Below, in pieces: positions 56,463 through 64,000 of a stretch of 64,000 nucleotides of DNA. This stretch comes from Phosphitispora fastidiosa. GTDB lineage: Bacteria; Bacillota; Thermincolia; Thermincolales; UBA2595. The position numbers and the translations under genes are program-made. Each line of letters begins with the position of its first letter. Within the stretch, counting starts at the first letter, position 1. Under the pieces are notes generated by a model. That model was not told where the DNA came from. It was given only the letters and a program-made list of their open reading frames with translations, and did no database searches. The stretch spans positions 1 to 64,000 of the forward strand of contig NZ_JAHHUL010000002.1 of assembly GCF_019008365.1 (NCBI RefSeq), given 5' to 3'.

Positions 56463-57842
56463 CTACCTCTCTTTCAGCCTTTCTACCAGTTGCATTCCGG
56501 CTGTCCTGATATTACCCGCCCCCATAGTCAGGATGAGGTCTCCGGGCTCGGCTGTCCGATACAGGAAATCAGTAATCTCTTCCAGTGTCCGGAAATAATG
56601 CACGCTCCTGTTCTCATGCTCGCTTACTGCATTAACTATCAAATCAGCGGTAACACCTGGCACAGGTGTCTCTCCGGCTGCATAAATCTCATTTATTATA
56701 ATCATGTCTGCATCAGGAAATGCTTCACCAAACTCCCTGTAAAGCAGCCCTGTCCTGGAATACCTGTGTGGTTGAAAAACACCTATGACACGATTTGATT
56801 CCGTCTGTTTAGCCGCCCTTAAAGTTGCTTTCACCTCCGTTGGATGGTGGGCATAATCGTCAACAACCCTGATGCCATCAACTTCTCCCAGTAACTCAAA
56901 TCTTCGGTGTGGTCCCTTAAAATTTTTCAGCGCTCCCGCAACTGCCTCAAAATCAAGACCGGCTGTCCGGCCAACTGCAATTGCCGCCATGGCATTATTT
57001 ATATTATGCAGACCGGGTACATTAAGTTCCAGAACCCCCAGCCTATCATCCCCGAAAAAAATTTCAGCATATGTATTTATACCCCTGGTCCGGATATCTC
57101 TGGCCGAATACATCGCCGGGTGTTCAATACCGTAAGTCAGCAGCCTTTTATCTTTTGCGACCGCCATTTCCACCAGGTCCGGGTCATCGGCACATACAAT
57201 CAGATATCCGTCAGAAGGAACTTTTTCCATAAAATCGCCAAAAGCCTCTTTAATGGCTTCCCTGCTCCCATAGTAGTCCATATGGTCATCCTCTATATTT
57301 GTAATCACCTCAATCAACGGAGACAATAGCAAAAACGAACCATCACTTTCATCCGCCTCTGCAACAAGGTACTCTCCTGACCCCAATTTGGCATTGCCCC
57401 CGATTTCAGTTATATCCCCACCGACCACAATTGTCGGTTCCTGACCGTTCCTTTCAAATACCAGAGCTACCATGGAACTGGTGGTTGTTTTTCCATGAGC
57501 CCCGGCCACGGCAATTCCTTTTTTTCCGGCCATCAGCCGGGCCAGCATTTCTCCCCTTTTTACAACCTCAATACCCCGCCTCAGCGCCTCCTGCAGCTCG
57601 GGGTTATTTTCCCTGATGGCAGAAGAAACCACCACCAGATCAGTGTCCTGTCCAATATTCGCACCGTCATGTCCGAAGCAAACCCGGGCGCCCATATTTA
57701 TTAACCGGGAAGTGGGTTCCCCCTGTTTCAGGTCTGACCCGCTTACATGATATCCCTGCTGCAATAAAATCGTGGCAATTCCGCTCATTCCCGAACCACC
57801 TATTCCAACGAAATGAACATTCCCGTGTCCGGTTTCCAACAA
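56463..57842 (-). CDS. murC: UDP-N-acetylmuramate-L-alanine ligase MurC
   Basis: A 459-residue Mur ligase that adds L-alanine to UDP-MurNAc. The N-terminal Gly-Ile-Gly-Gly-Ser-Gly-Met-Ser-Gly-Ile-Ala binds UDP. The P-loop is Gly-Ala-His-Gly-Lys-Thr-Thr-Thr near 113. Asp-Asp-Tyr-Ala-His-His-Pro-Thr-Glu near 335 is the MurC signature. Cytoplasmic. A 128-bp AT-rich gap separates it from murG; no clear promoter is seen there. Confidence 0.96.
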   Translation of the reverse strand: MLETGHGNVHFVGIGGSGMSGIATILLQQGYHVSGSDLKQGEPTSRLINMGARVCFGHDGANIGQDTDLVVVSSAIRENNPELQEALRRGIEVVKRGEMLARLMAGKKGIAVAGAHGKTTTSSMVALVFERNGQEPTIVVGGDITEIGGNAKLGSGEYLVAEADESDGSFLLLSPLIEVITNIEDDHMDYYGSREAIKEAFGDFMEKVPSDGYLIVCADDPDLVEMAVAKDKRLLTYGIEHPAMYSARDIRTRGINTYAEIFFGDDRLGVLELNVPGLHNINNAMAAIAVGRTAGLDFEAVAGALKNFKGPHRRFELLGEVDGIRVVDDYAHHPTEVKATLRAAKQTESNRVIGVFQPHRYSRTGLLYREFGEAFPDADMIIINEIYAAGETPVPGVTADLIVNAVSEHENRSVHYFRTLEEITDFLYRTAEPGDLILTMGAGNIRTAGMQLVERLKER

Positions 57843-57970
57843 CTGTCACTCCTCCCTGTTATCCCTATCTCATATTATGCAGTATAATTTTTTATTGTGC
57901 CATGAAGCTGACGGAGCCTGTCCATCACTAACCAAAAAGAAAAAAGTCTTCATTAAAAGTCTCTGAACAA

Positions 57971-59116
57971 TTACTGCCCGCTGATATCGTTTATAAGCTG
58001 CAGGATATGTTTCAGCGCCCCGGGTTTACCCAGACTGCGCGATTTTTCTGCCATTCCGGCAAGAACCTGTCTGTCGGAGAACAAATTATATATGGTATCC
58101 CACAGGACTTTAGAGGTAAGGTTCCGGTCCGGTATCATCACTGCAGCCCCTTTTCTGACCAGCGCTTCCGCATTATATTCCTGGTGATTGCCGGAGGCGT
58201 ATGGGTAAGGAATCAGAACCGACGGCAGCCCCCGAACCGTAATCTCGGCAATTGAAGTAGCCCCGGCCCGGCATATAACCAGGTCTGCAACCGCAAGAGC
58301 CTCATCAATATTGTATAAATAAGGGGTGACAGTAACATTCCCACACCCGGCAAGGTCTATTCCCCTGGACCTGAAATCACCTAAGGTCTCCTCATATCCG
58401 GTTTGTCCGGTCACCAGCACCAGCTGCATACCCTGCTGTCCGCAAACCTTCGCGGCCACATCAGGCAGGGCCTTGTTAATGCTCCGGGCCCCACGGCTGC
58501 CGCCCAGAACCAGGACAGTAAATCTGTTCCCGTCAAGGCTCAGGGCCTTGACTCCCGCTTCCCGTTCTGCCATTGTAATCTCCGGCCTTACCGGAAGTCC
58601 GGTTACTTTGATATCAGCCCTGGAACTGAAATACTTCCTGGATTCGGGAAATGTAGCTGCAACTTTCGTCACAAAGCCTGACAAAAGCTTATTGGTGATC
58701 CCGGGATATGCATTCTGCTCATGAATCAGGGTCGGTATTTTGAGCATTACCGCTGCACTGATAACAGGAGCGCAGACATACCCTCCGGTTCCCACTACCA
58801 CAGTTGGTTTAAACCTTTTTAAAATTCGTAAAGCGTCAAAAAAACCCTTGATGGCGCTAAAAACAGTCTTAAATACCCGTAAAGATAGTTTCCGCCTCAG
58901 GGCTTCAGCTGTAATTATTTCAAAATTAAACCCCTCACGCGGGACAATGTCTGCCTCCAACCCTTTAGCAGTCCCCAAAAACAGCACTTCTGCCTTCGGG
59001 TTATTTTCTTTTAAACCTCTGGCAATGGCCAGGGCGGGATAAATATGCCCCCCTGTACCGCCGCCGGTAAGAACTATCCGCACTGCCACTCCCCCCATTT
59101 TAACGGGTTTAATCAT
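57971..59116 (-). CDS. murG: UDP-GlcNAc:lipid I N-acetylglucosaminyltransferase MurG
   Basis: A GT28-family enzyme of about 380 residues that makes lipid II on the inner face of the membrane. Gly-Gly-Thr-Gly-Gly-His-Ile-Tyr-Pro-Ala near residue 17 and Gly-Gly-Ser-Arg-Gly-Ala near 205 are family signatures, and Cys-Arg-Ala-Gly-Ala-Thr-Ser-Ile-Ala-Glu near 285 contacts the donor. It overlaps ftsW by 4 bp. The reading frame is open about 10 residues before the conserved Val-Arg-Ile-Val-Leu-Thr, so the start is slightly uncertain. Confidence 0.95.
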   Translation of the reverse strand: MIKPVKMGGVAVRIVLTGGGTGGHIYPALAIARGLKENNPKAEVLFLGTAKGLEADIVPREGFNFEIITAEALRRKLSLRVFKTVFSAIKGFFDALRILKRFKPTVVVGTGGYVCAPVISAAVMLKIPTLIHEQNAYPGITNKLLSGFVTKVAATFPESRKYFSSRADIKVTGLPVRPEITMAEREAGVKALSLDGNRFTVLVLGGSRGARSINKALPDVAAKVCGQQGMQLVLVTGQTGYEETLGDFRSRGIDLAGCGNVTVTPYLYNIDEALAVADLVICRAGATSIAEITVRGLPSVLIPYPYASGNHQEYNAEALVRKGAAVMIPDRNLTSKVLWDTIYNLFSDRQVLAGMAEKSRSLGKPGALKHILQLINDISGQ

Positions 59117-60216
59117 CGCGAAGAGATATATCGTGAAATATTCAAAAGAATCCCCACCCCTATCAGTGTAAAAACAAGGGATGAGCCGCCAAAACTTATC
59201 AGCGGCAGCGGTATTCCGGTAATCGGCAGGGATCCGGTAACTACTCCAATATTTATAATGGCCTGAAGGGCAATCATCGAAGTCAGCCCCACTGCCAACA
59301 AGCTCGCAAAGGGATCCTGGGTACTCAGGGCAACCTTAAAACCCCGCCATACAAAAACCAGGAACAGCATAATTACAAAGGCCCCGCCAAAAAACCCCAG
59401 TTCCTCACCCAGAACAGCGAATATAAAATCCGTATGCTGCTCAGGGAGATAAAAAAACTTCTGGTGACTCTGTCCCAGGCCCAGACCAAACAACCCGCCG
59501 GAACCAAGCGCATACAGTGACTGGATGATATGAAACCCCGTTCCCTGCGGATCTGCCCAAGGATCCAGAAAGGCCAGGAAACGGCTCATCCGGTACGGCT
59601 CGAGGACAATTGCCAGACAAACTGCTGCCAGACCTGCTAAAGCCAGGTAAATCAGGTGTTTGCCCCTGGCCCCTGCGGCAAACAGCATTATATAGACAGT
59701 CCCGGCAAGAGACACAGCAGTTCCCAGGTCAGGCTGGAGCAAAATCAACAAGCAGGCCAAGGCCAGAATAGCCAGGTAAGGAAGCATTCCTGAAGCAAAC
59801 TGTTTGAGCCGGCTGCGGTTCTTAGCCAGCCCATAGGACATGAAAATCACCAGCGAAAGCTTGATTACCTCTGAAGGCTGAATCCTCATGGATCCGACTC
59901 CCAGCCAGCGCTGGGCGCCTTTGACACTCTTCCCGATACCGGGCATTACAACTGCAATAAGAAGGACAAATGCCATTATTAACAGCGGGATCGCCCATTT
60001 CTTATACTTCCAGTAATCAATTTTCATCACTGAAATCATTGCGGCAATCCCTATCAGAGCCCACAGCACCTGTCTTTTCAGGTAATAAAAGGTGTCATCA
60101 AGTCTTTCATAAGCGGTAACCTGGCTGGCGCTGTACACCATGACCACACCGATGCCCAGCAGCAGCACCACAGCACCAAACAAGAGAATATCAGGCGACT
60201 TTTTCCGAGGATACAA
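59113..60216 (-). CDS. ftsW: Peptidoglycan polymerase FtsW
   Basis: A 367-residue SEDS-family glycosyltransferase with about ten transmembrane helices that polymerises septal glycan from lipid II. Visible SEDS features: Gln-Pro-Asp-Leu-Gly-Thr near 162, the Trp-x-Gly-x2 segment after Pro-Ser-Glu-Val-Ile-Lys, and Pro-Leu-Ile-Ser-Phe-Gly-Gly-Ser-Ser near 340. The start is the TTG at 60216, 8 bp after AAGGAGGT. The position between murD and murG supports FtsW over RodA or SpoVE; SpoVE-like function cannot be excluded from sequence alone. Confidence 0.92.
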   Translation of the reverse strand: MYPRKKSPDILLFGAVVLLLGIGVVMVYSASQVTAYERLDDTFYYLKRQVLWALIGIAAMISVMKIDYWKYKKWAIPLLIMAFVLLIAVVMPGIGKSVKGAQRWLGVGSMRIQPSEVIKLSLVIFMSYGLAKNRSRLKQFASGMLPYLAILALACLLILLQPDLGTAVSLAGTVYIMLFAAGARGKHLIYLALAGLAAVCLAIVLEPYRMSRFLAFLDPWADPQGTGFHIIQSLYALGSGGLFGLGLGQSHQKFFYLPEQHTDFIFAVLGEELGFFGGAFVIMLFLVFVWRGFKVALSTQDPFASLLAVGLTSMIALQAIINIGVVTGSLPITGIPLPLISFGGSSLVFTLIGVGILLNISRYISSR

Positions 60217-60222
60217 AGAGTA

Positions 60223-61638
60223 TTACCTCCTTAGGCTGAGTACAAGCTCCTTAAATCGTTCTCCCCGCTCCTCGAAGTTCCTGAACATATCCCAGCTGGC
60301 ACAGGCCGGTGACAACAGCACAATTTCCCCGGGTCTGGCTTCTGCCGCAGCCATCCTGACGGCATCATCAAAATTTGCGGCCTCCAGGATTTGTGTAAAG
60401 CCGGTCCCCATAACGGCTTTACGCAGTTCGTCCCTGCATTCGCCAAGGACTATCAGGCTGCGTACCTTTTCCTTAACTTTCCGGGCAAACTCGCTGAAAT
60501 CACTGCCCTTATTTCTCCCGCCGGCCAGGAGTATAATAGGTTCATCATAAGCTTCGAGGGCCTTTATTGAGGCATCGGGATTAGTTCCCTTGGAATCATT
60601 GATAAACCTGATTCCATCAAACTCGGCAACAGGTTCCAGCCGGTGCGCCACTCCCCGGAAGCTTTTCAGGGTCATGCCGATAACTTCTGCCGGAACGCCC
60701 ATTACATAGGCGGCCGCGGCTGCAGCCAGGGCATTTTCCAGGTTATGGGCTCCCCTGATAAACACTTCCCCCACTGGACAGACCGGTTCGGTTTTTCCGC
60801 CAAACAATGCCACTATTTGCCCGTCCTCAACAAATATTCCTTCTTCTACCTTATGCCTCCGGCTGAAAAATATTACTTTTCCCGGAGTCCGGCCACTTAA
60901 TGCGGCCACTCCGGGGTCGTCATAATTAAGTACCGTAAAATCAGTCTTGTCTTGATTCTCATATATCCTGGCCTTGGCGCCGGTATAGTTTTCCATCGTC
61001 CCGTGCCTGTCCAGGTGGTCGGGTGTAAAATTAAGCATAACAGCCACCTTGGGCCGGAACTCTGCAATACACTCTAGCTGAAAACTGGACACCTCGGCCA
61101 CAATAACATCTTCAGGGCCATACTTTTCCACTTCCAGCACCAGGGGCAGGCCGATATTGCCTCCAACACAAACACGCCTGCCGGCATCCCTGAAAATCTC
61201 CCCAACAAGTGATGTCGTGGTTGTCTTCCCATTGGTTCCGGTAATGGCAACAATGGGAGATGCGGCGAACCATGAGGCCAGTTCCAGCTCACTGTATACC
61301 GGAATTCCCAGGTTAACAGCACGCTCAATCGGTGGTATATTCAGAGGCACACCCGGGCTGACCACCACAAAGTCGAAGTCACCGGAACCGAACTCGGGAT
61401 ACACACCGGTAATAATACCAACATTCTCCGGCACCTGGTCAAGAACATCCTGCAAGTCCTCCTCGGACTTTTTATCAGTAAGTACCACGCGGGCTCCCCT
61501 TCCGGCCAGGAAGCCGGCTGCTGCCAGTCCGCTGCGGGCTATCCCCACCACCAGTACCTTTATGTTCTCCCATTCAGTTGTTCCCCATTTTGTTCTCTGT
61601 TTCTCCCTGGAACTCTCCATTTTGCTCCCTACTCTCAT
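60223..61638 (-). CDS. murD: UDP-N-acetylmuramoyl-L-alanine-D-glutamate ligase MurD
   Basis: A Mur ligase of about 465 residues that adds D-glutamate. Rossmann N-terminus (Val-Val-Gly-Ile-Ala-Arg-Ser-Gly), P-loop Gly-Thr-Asn-Gly-Lys-Thr-Thr-Thr near 135, and Asn-Asp-Ser-Lys-Gly-Thr-Asn near 345, the MurD hallmark. The annotated ATG is followed by a second ATG six codons later with a better ribosome site. It ends 6 bp before the ftsW start. Confidence 0.95.
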   Translation of the reverse strand: MRVGSKMESSREKQRTKWGTTEWENIKVLVVGIARSGLAAAGFLAGRGARVVLTDKKSEEDLQDVLDQVPENVGIITGVYPEFGSGDFDFVVVSPGVPLNIPPIERAVNLGIPVYSELELASWFAASPIVAITGTNGKTTTTSLVGEIFRDAGRRVCVGGNIGLPLVLEVEKYGPEDVIVAEVSSFQLECIAEFRPKVAVMLNFTPDHLDRHGTMENYTGAKARIYENQDKTDFTVLNYDDPGVAALSGRTPGKVIFFSRRHKVEEGIFVEDGQIVALFGGKTEPVCPVGEVFIRGAHNLENALAAAAAAYVMGVPAEVIGMTLKSFRGVAHRLEPVAEFDGIRFINDSKGTNPDASIKALEAYDEPIILLAGGRNKGSDFSEFARKVKEKVRSLIVLGECRDELRKAVMGTGFTQILEAANFDDAVRMAAAEARPGEIVLLSPACASWDMFRNFEERGERFKELVLSLRR

Positions 61639-61688
61639 TATGTCCCGAATATCATTATGCCCATAATATCATGACTTGAATTTCTCTG

Positions 61689-62660
61689 TTAACCGATATT
61701 ATGCATTCCCAACAGTCCCAAAGCCGCACCAATTAAGGCCGCCAGCCAGAACACCCGGACAACTTTCTGCTCCTGCCATCCTTTAAGCTCGTAATGATGG
61801 TGCAGCGGGCTCATTAGAAAGACTCTTTTACCGGTCGTTTTAAAAGATATAACCTGTATGATTACAGATAATATTTCAGCAAAGTATAGAAATCCAATAA
61901 ACGGAATAAACAACTCTGTCCCGGTAACTACAGCCATCGATGCCAAAGCCCCTCCCAGGGCCAGGGAACCGGTATCTCCCATAAAAACACGAGCCGGGTG
62001 GATGTTGTATCTCAAAAAGCCCAGGCAGCCGCCCACCAGCGCCGCCCCAAATACGGCCACTCCCTGGAGTTCCAGCATAATTGCAGCCAGGATAAATGCC
62101 AGTGTTGATATCGCCACCGAACCGGCAGCCAGTCCGTCAAGACCGTCTGTGATGTTGACCGCATTAACCGTCCCCGGAATCACTATCAGTGAGGTGAATA
62201 TTATGTACAGAACCGGGCCAATATCAAACCGGTATCCCGAAAAAGGAATAACCAGCTCTGTCCCCCTGCCCAGGAAAAATACAGCCACCACCGACACGGT
62301 AATGGCGACCCCCAGCTGTCCTAACAGCTTTTCACGGGCTCGCAGTCCCAGTGACCGCCTCAAGACCACCTTGATATAATCATCAATGAATCCAATAAGT
62401 CCATAAGCCAGGGTAGCCCCCAGGACCAGGAAAACAGGTCCTGTTTTCGGTGCAAATACTAATGTCCCCGTTACCGCACCGGTTAAAAACAATACTCCAC
62501 CCATGGTGGGTGTACCCGCCTTCTGCAGATGTCTCTTAGGACCGTCATCCCTTATATACTGCCCAAACTTCATCTTATACAGTACAGGTATCAAAAGCGG
62601 TCCTGTCAGGAGACTGATTATCAAAGCCAAACCAAACCCGTAGATTATCTCTTCCAACAA
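61689..62660 (-). CDS. mraY: Phospho-MurNAc-pentapeptide translocase MraY
   Basis: A 323-residue polytopic membrane enzyme that forms lipid I. Asp-Gly-Pro-Lys-Arg-His near 39 and Asp-Asp near 93 start the active site. Asn-Ile-Thr-Asp-Gly-Leu-Asp-Gly-Leu-Ala near 170 and Pro-Leu-His-His-His-Tyr-Glu near 285 are the diagnostic MraY motifs. The start is the TTG at 62660, after a GGGGGGAG ribosome site. It lies 19 bp downstream of murF. Confidence 0.96.
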   Translation of the reverse strand: MLEEIIYGFGLALIISLLTGPLLIPVLYKMKFGQYIRDDGPKRHLQKAGTPTMGGVLFLTGAVTGTLVFAPKTGPVFLVLGATLAYGLIGFIDDYIKVVLRRSLGLRAREKLLGQLGVAITVSVVAVFFLGRGTELVIPFSGYRFDIGPVLYIIFTSLIVIPGTVNAVNITDGLDGLAAGSVAISTLAFILAAIMLELQGVAVFGAALVGGCLGFLRYNIHPARVFMGDTGSLALGGALASMAVVTGTELFIPFIGFLYFAEILSVIIQVISFKTTGKRVFLMSPLHHHYELKGWQEQKVVRVFWLAALIGAALGLLGMHNIG

Positions 62661-62679
62661 ATTCTCCCCCCGGAATGTA

Positions 62680-64000
62680 TTATGTCATCTGCAGGAGGTA
62701 CTCCACTATACTCTCCATCTTAACTCCGCGCGAACCTTTAACCAGAACCACATCACCGGGCCGGACCACCTTCCCGAGAATTTCTGCGGTTTCTCCGGTA
62801 GCATTAAAACTAATAATCTCCACAGGAGGATTTTCCGTCATAGTTGCCCCCAGCGCTATTTCCCGGGCCAGGCTGCCGACTGTAACCAGTACATCCACCT
62901 GCCTGTCCGCAGCTGCTTCACCAACCTCCCGGTGTCCGTCAAAAGCCCTTGTCCCCAACTCATACATGTCTCCGAGGATGGCTATTTTTCTTTTCCCCCG
63001 GCCCACATCGGCTAGAATTTCCAGAGCTGCCTTAACAGACGCGGGATTGGCATTATAGGTGTCATCAATAACAGTAGCCCTTTTACCCTCTTTAATCCCC
63101 AGTCTCATGGATGTAAGCCTGGCATTCCCAAGTCCCTTCTTTATCTTCTCAAGAGAAACCCCGGCCTCCAGACCCACTCCTACAGCAGCCAAGGCATTAA
63201 GGACATTATGCCTGCCGGGAATAGGCAGGTTCAGATCGATTTTACCTTCTGAAGTCAGGGCTGTAAAGCTTATGCTTCTGCCTTCCGGACTTCGGATGTC
63301 CTGTGCCGTAAGCTGCACATCTCCACCTGTGCCATAAAACACCACCCGGCCCCGGCATCTCGCTGCCTGACCGCGGACCATACAGTCATCCCCATTGAGT
63401 ATGGCAAACCCCTCAGGATCAATGTGGTCAAGGATCTCACCCTTAGCCCTGGCTATATTGGCAAGCGAACCGAGCCTTTCCAGGTGCGTTTCCCCTATAT
63501 TTGTAATTACTGCACCATCAGGTTTAGCAATTCCGGCCAGGAGGTCAATTTCCCGGAGTCCCCTCATGCCCATCTCCAAAACAACAGCGCCAAAACTGTT
63601 ATCCAGTTTAAGCAGTGTCAGGGGCAGTCCAATATGGTTATTCAGGTTCCCGTCAGTCTTCAGGACGGCATACCTCTGTTCCAGGACAGCAGCGATCAGG
63701 TCCTTTGTGGTGGTTTTCCCGTTGCTTCCGGTAACCCCTATCACCAGACCGGCAAATTTACTCCTGTTGTGTGCCGCCAGGTCCTGCAGGGCCTTAAGAG
63801 TATCCGTGACCAGAATGACCGGTCCCGGCCAGGGTCCGGTATCAACCTCCCGGCTGACTATAACTCCGGCGGCTTTTTGGGATACTGCCCTGTCAATAAA
63901 ATCATGGGCATCAAAGCGATCTCCCACTAAAGCAATAAAGAGGTCTCCCTCATTAATCTGCCTGGTATCAGTGGACACCCGGTCAAAGAGCACACCGGGG
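62680..64000 (-). CDS. murF: UDP-MurNAc-tripeptide-D-Ala-D-Ala ligase MurF, 3' part
   Basis: Mur ligase that adds D-Ala-D-Ala to UDP-MurNAc-tripeptide. The P-loop Gly-Ser-Asn-Gly-Lys-Thr-Thr-Thr-Lys near 92 (window numbering), Glu-Met-Gly-Met-Arg-Gly and Asp-Asp-Thr-Tyr-Asn-Ala-Asn-Pro are typical. The frame stays open to the last base of the window (Pro-Gly-Val-Leu-Phe-Asp-Arg-Val-Ser-Thr-Asp-Thr-Arg), which corresponds to about residue 25 of MurF. The true start therefore lies about 60-80 bp beyond the right edge, and the GTG at 63993 is an internal valine. Confidence 0.95.
   Translation of the reverse strand, partial: PGVLFDRVSTDTRQINEGDLFIALVGDRFDAHDFIDRAVSQKAAGVIVSREVDTGPWPGPVILVTDTLKALQDLAAHNRSKFAGLVIGVTGSNGKTTTKDLIAAVLEQRYAVLKTDGNLNNHIGLPLTLLKLDNSFGAVVLEMGMRGLREIDLLAGIAKPDGAVITNIGETHLERLGSLANIARAKGEILDHIDPEGFAILNGDDCMVRGQAARCRGRVVFYGTGGDVQLTAQDIRSPEGRSISFTALTSEGKIDLNLPIPGRHNVLNALAAVGVGLEAGVSLEKIKKGLGNARLTSMRLGIKEGKRATVIDDTYNANPASVKAALEILADVGRGKRKIAILGDMYELGTRAFDGHREVGEAAADRQVDVLVTVGSLAREIALGATMTENPPVEIISFNATGETAEILGKVVRPGDVVLVKGSRGVKMESIVEYLLQMT

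Noticed and set aside
1-64000. tRNA or rRNA genes
   Set aside because: No cloverleaf with the usual GGTTCRANNCC arm and no rRNA-like conserved stretch was noticed on either strand; this was a reading by eye, not a model search.

Overview
The window comes from a spore-forming, low-to-mid GC, Gram-positive anaerobe of the class Clostridia. The gene set resembles the Peptococcaceae/Desulfotomaculum relatives; this placement rests on gene content, not on phylogeny. Evidence includes an almost complete division and cell wall (dcw) cluster on the minus strand (murF-mraY-murD-ftsW-murG-murC-murB-murA, then ftsQ, DUF881, sbp, ftsZ), sporulation regulators (spoIIGA-sigE, sigG, spoIIR, a YlmC/YmxH protein, a SleB cortex hydrolase) and an oxygen-sensitive class III ribonucleotide reductase (nrdD/nrdG with nrdR). 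Almost every gene is on the minus strand.

Layout. 1-260: 5' end of a secreted protein with a Glu-Glu-Pro-Val-Val repeat. 440-650: a structured RNA that looks like an orphan HEARO/omega-RNA. 0.7-13.2 kb: sleB, a PhoU-like/Pit phosphate pair with PhoP-type boxes, nrdG, dCMP deaminase, nrdD, nrdR with an NrdR box in its promoter, ylmC, spoIIR, sigG, a site-2 type M50 protease, azlCD, sigE and spoIIGA. 13.2-23.5 kb: an accessory insertion with an IS1182-like remnant inside a palindromic element, an RHS fragment, a group II intron fragment, a DUF5050 lipoprotein and a 2419-residue RHS/WapA-like protein. The RHS gene is preceded by a clear cyclic-di-GMP-I (GEMM) riboswitch with its own terminator. 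23.6-28.0 kb: zf-HC2 protein, ftsZ, sbp, DUF881, ftsQ and the 3' two thirds of murA. 28.0-55.19 kb: a mobile island. 55.17-64 kb: the 5' third of murA and the rest of the mur cluster, running off the right edge inside murF.

The most striking object is the island. A large serine recombinase ends 11 bp from a 13-bp sequence (GGTGGATGTGCCA, minus strand) that recurs 27,178 bp away. Both copies encode the MurA active-site loop, including the catalytic cysteine codon. Joining the two copies rebuilds an uninterrupted 418-codon murA, so the element has split murA at its active site and could restore it by excision, like the skin element of sigK. A 55-residue gene beside the recombinase is a candidate directionality factor. 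ftsQ-ftsZ has its own promoter after the murA terminator, so division genes are insulated from the insertion.

The island carries surface and signalling functions instead of conjugation or phage genes. They include a class D sortase with an LPDTS-anchored DUF3494 (ice-binding-like) protein, and a CheB-CheR-PAS fusion in an operon with a PAS histidine kinase and a NarL-type regulator. There are also sugar-nucleotide and glycosyltransferase genes, YtxH and DUF948 proteins, a 3045-residue S-layer-homology adhesin with five FIVAR repeats, and a divergent membrane-bound LuxR regulator. Several island genes are decaying (a frameshifted YtxH gene and a 42-codon remnant before manC). Assignments come from motif reading alone; no database or folding search was run.
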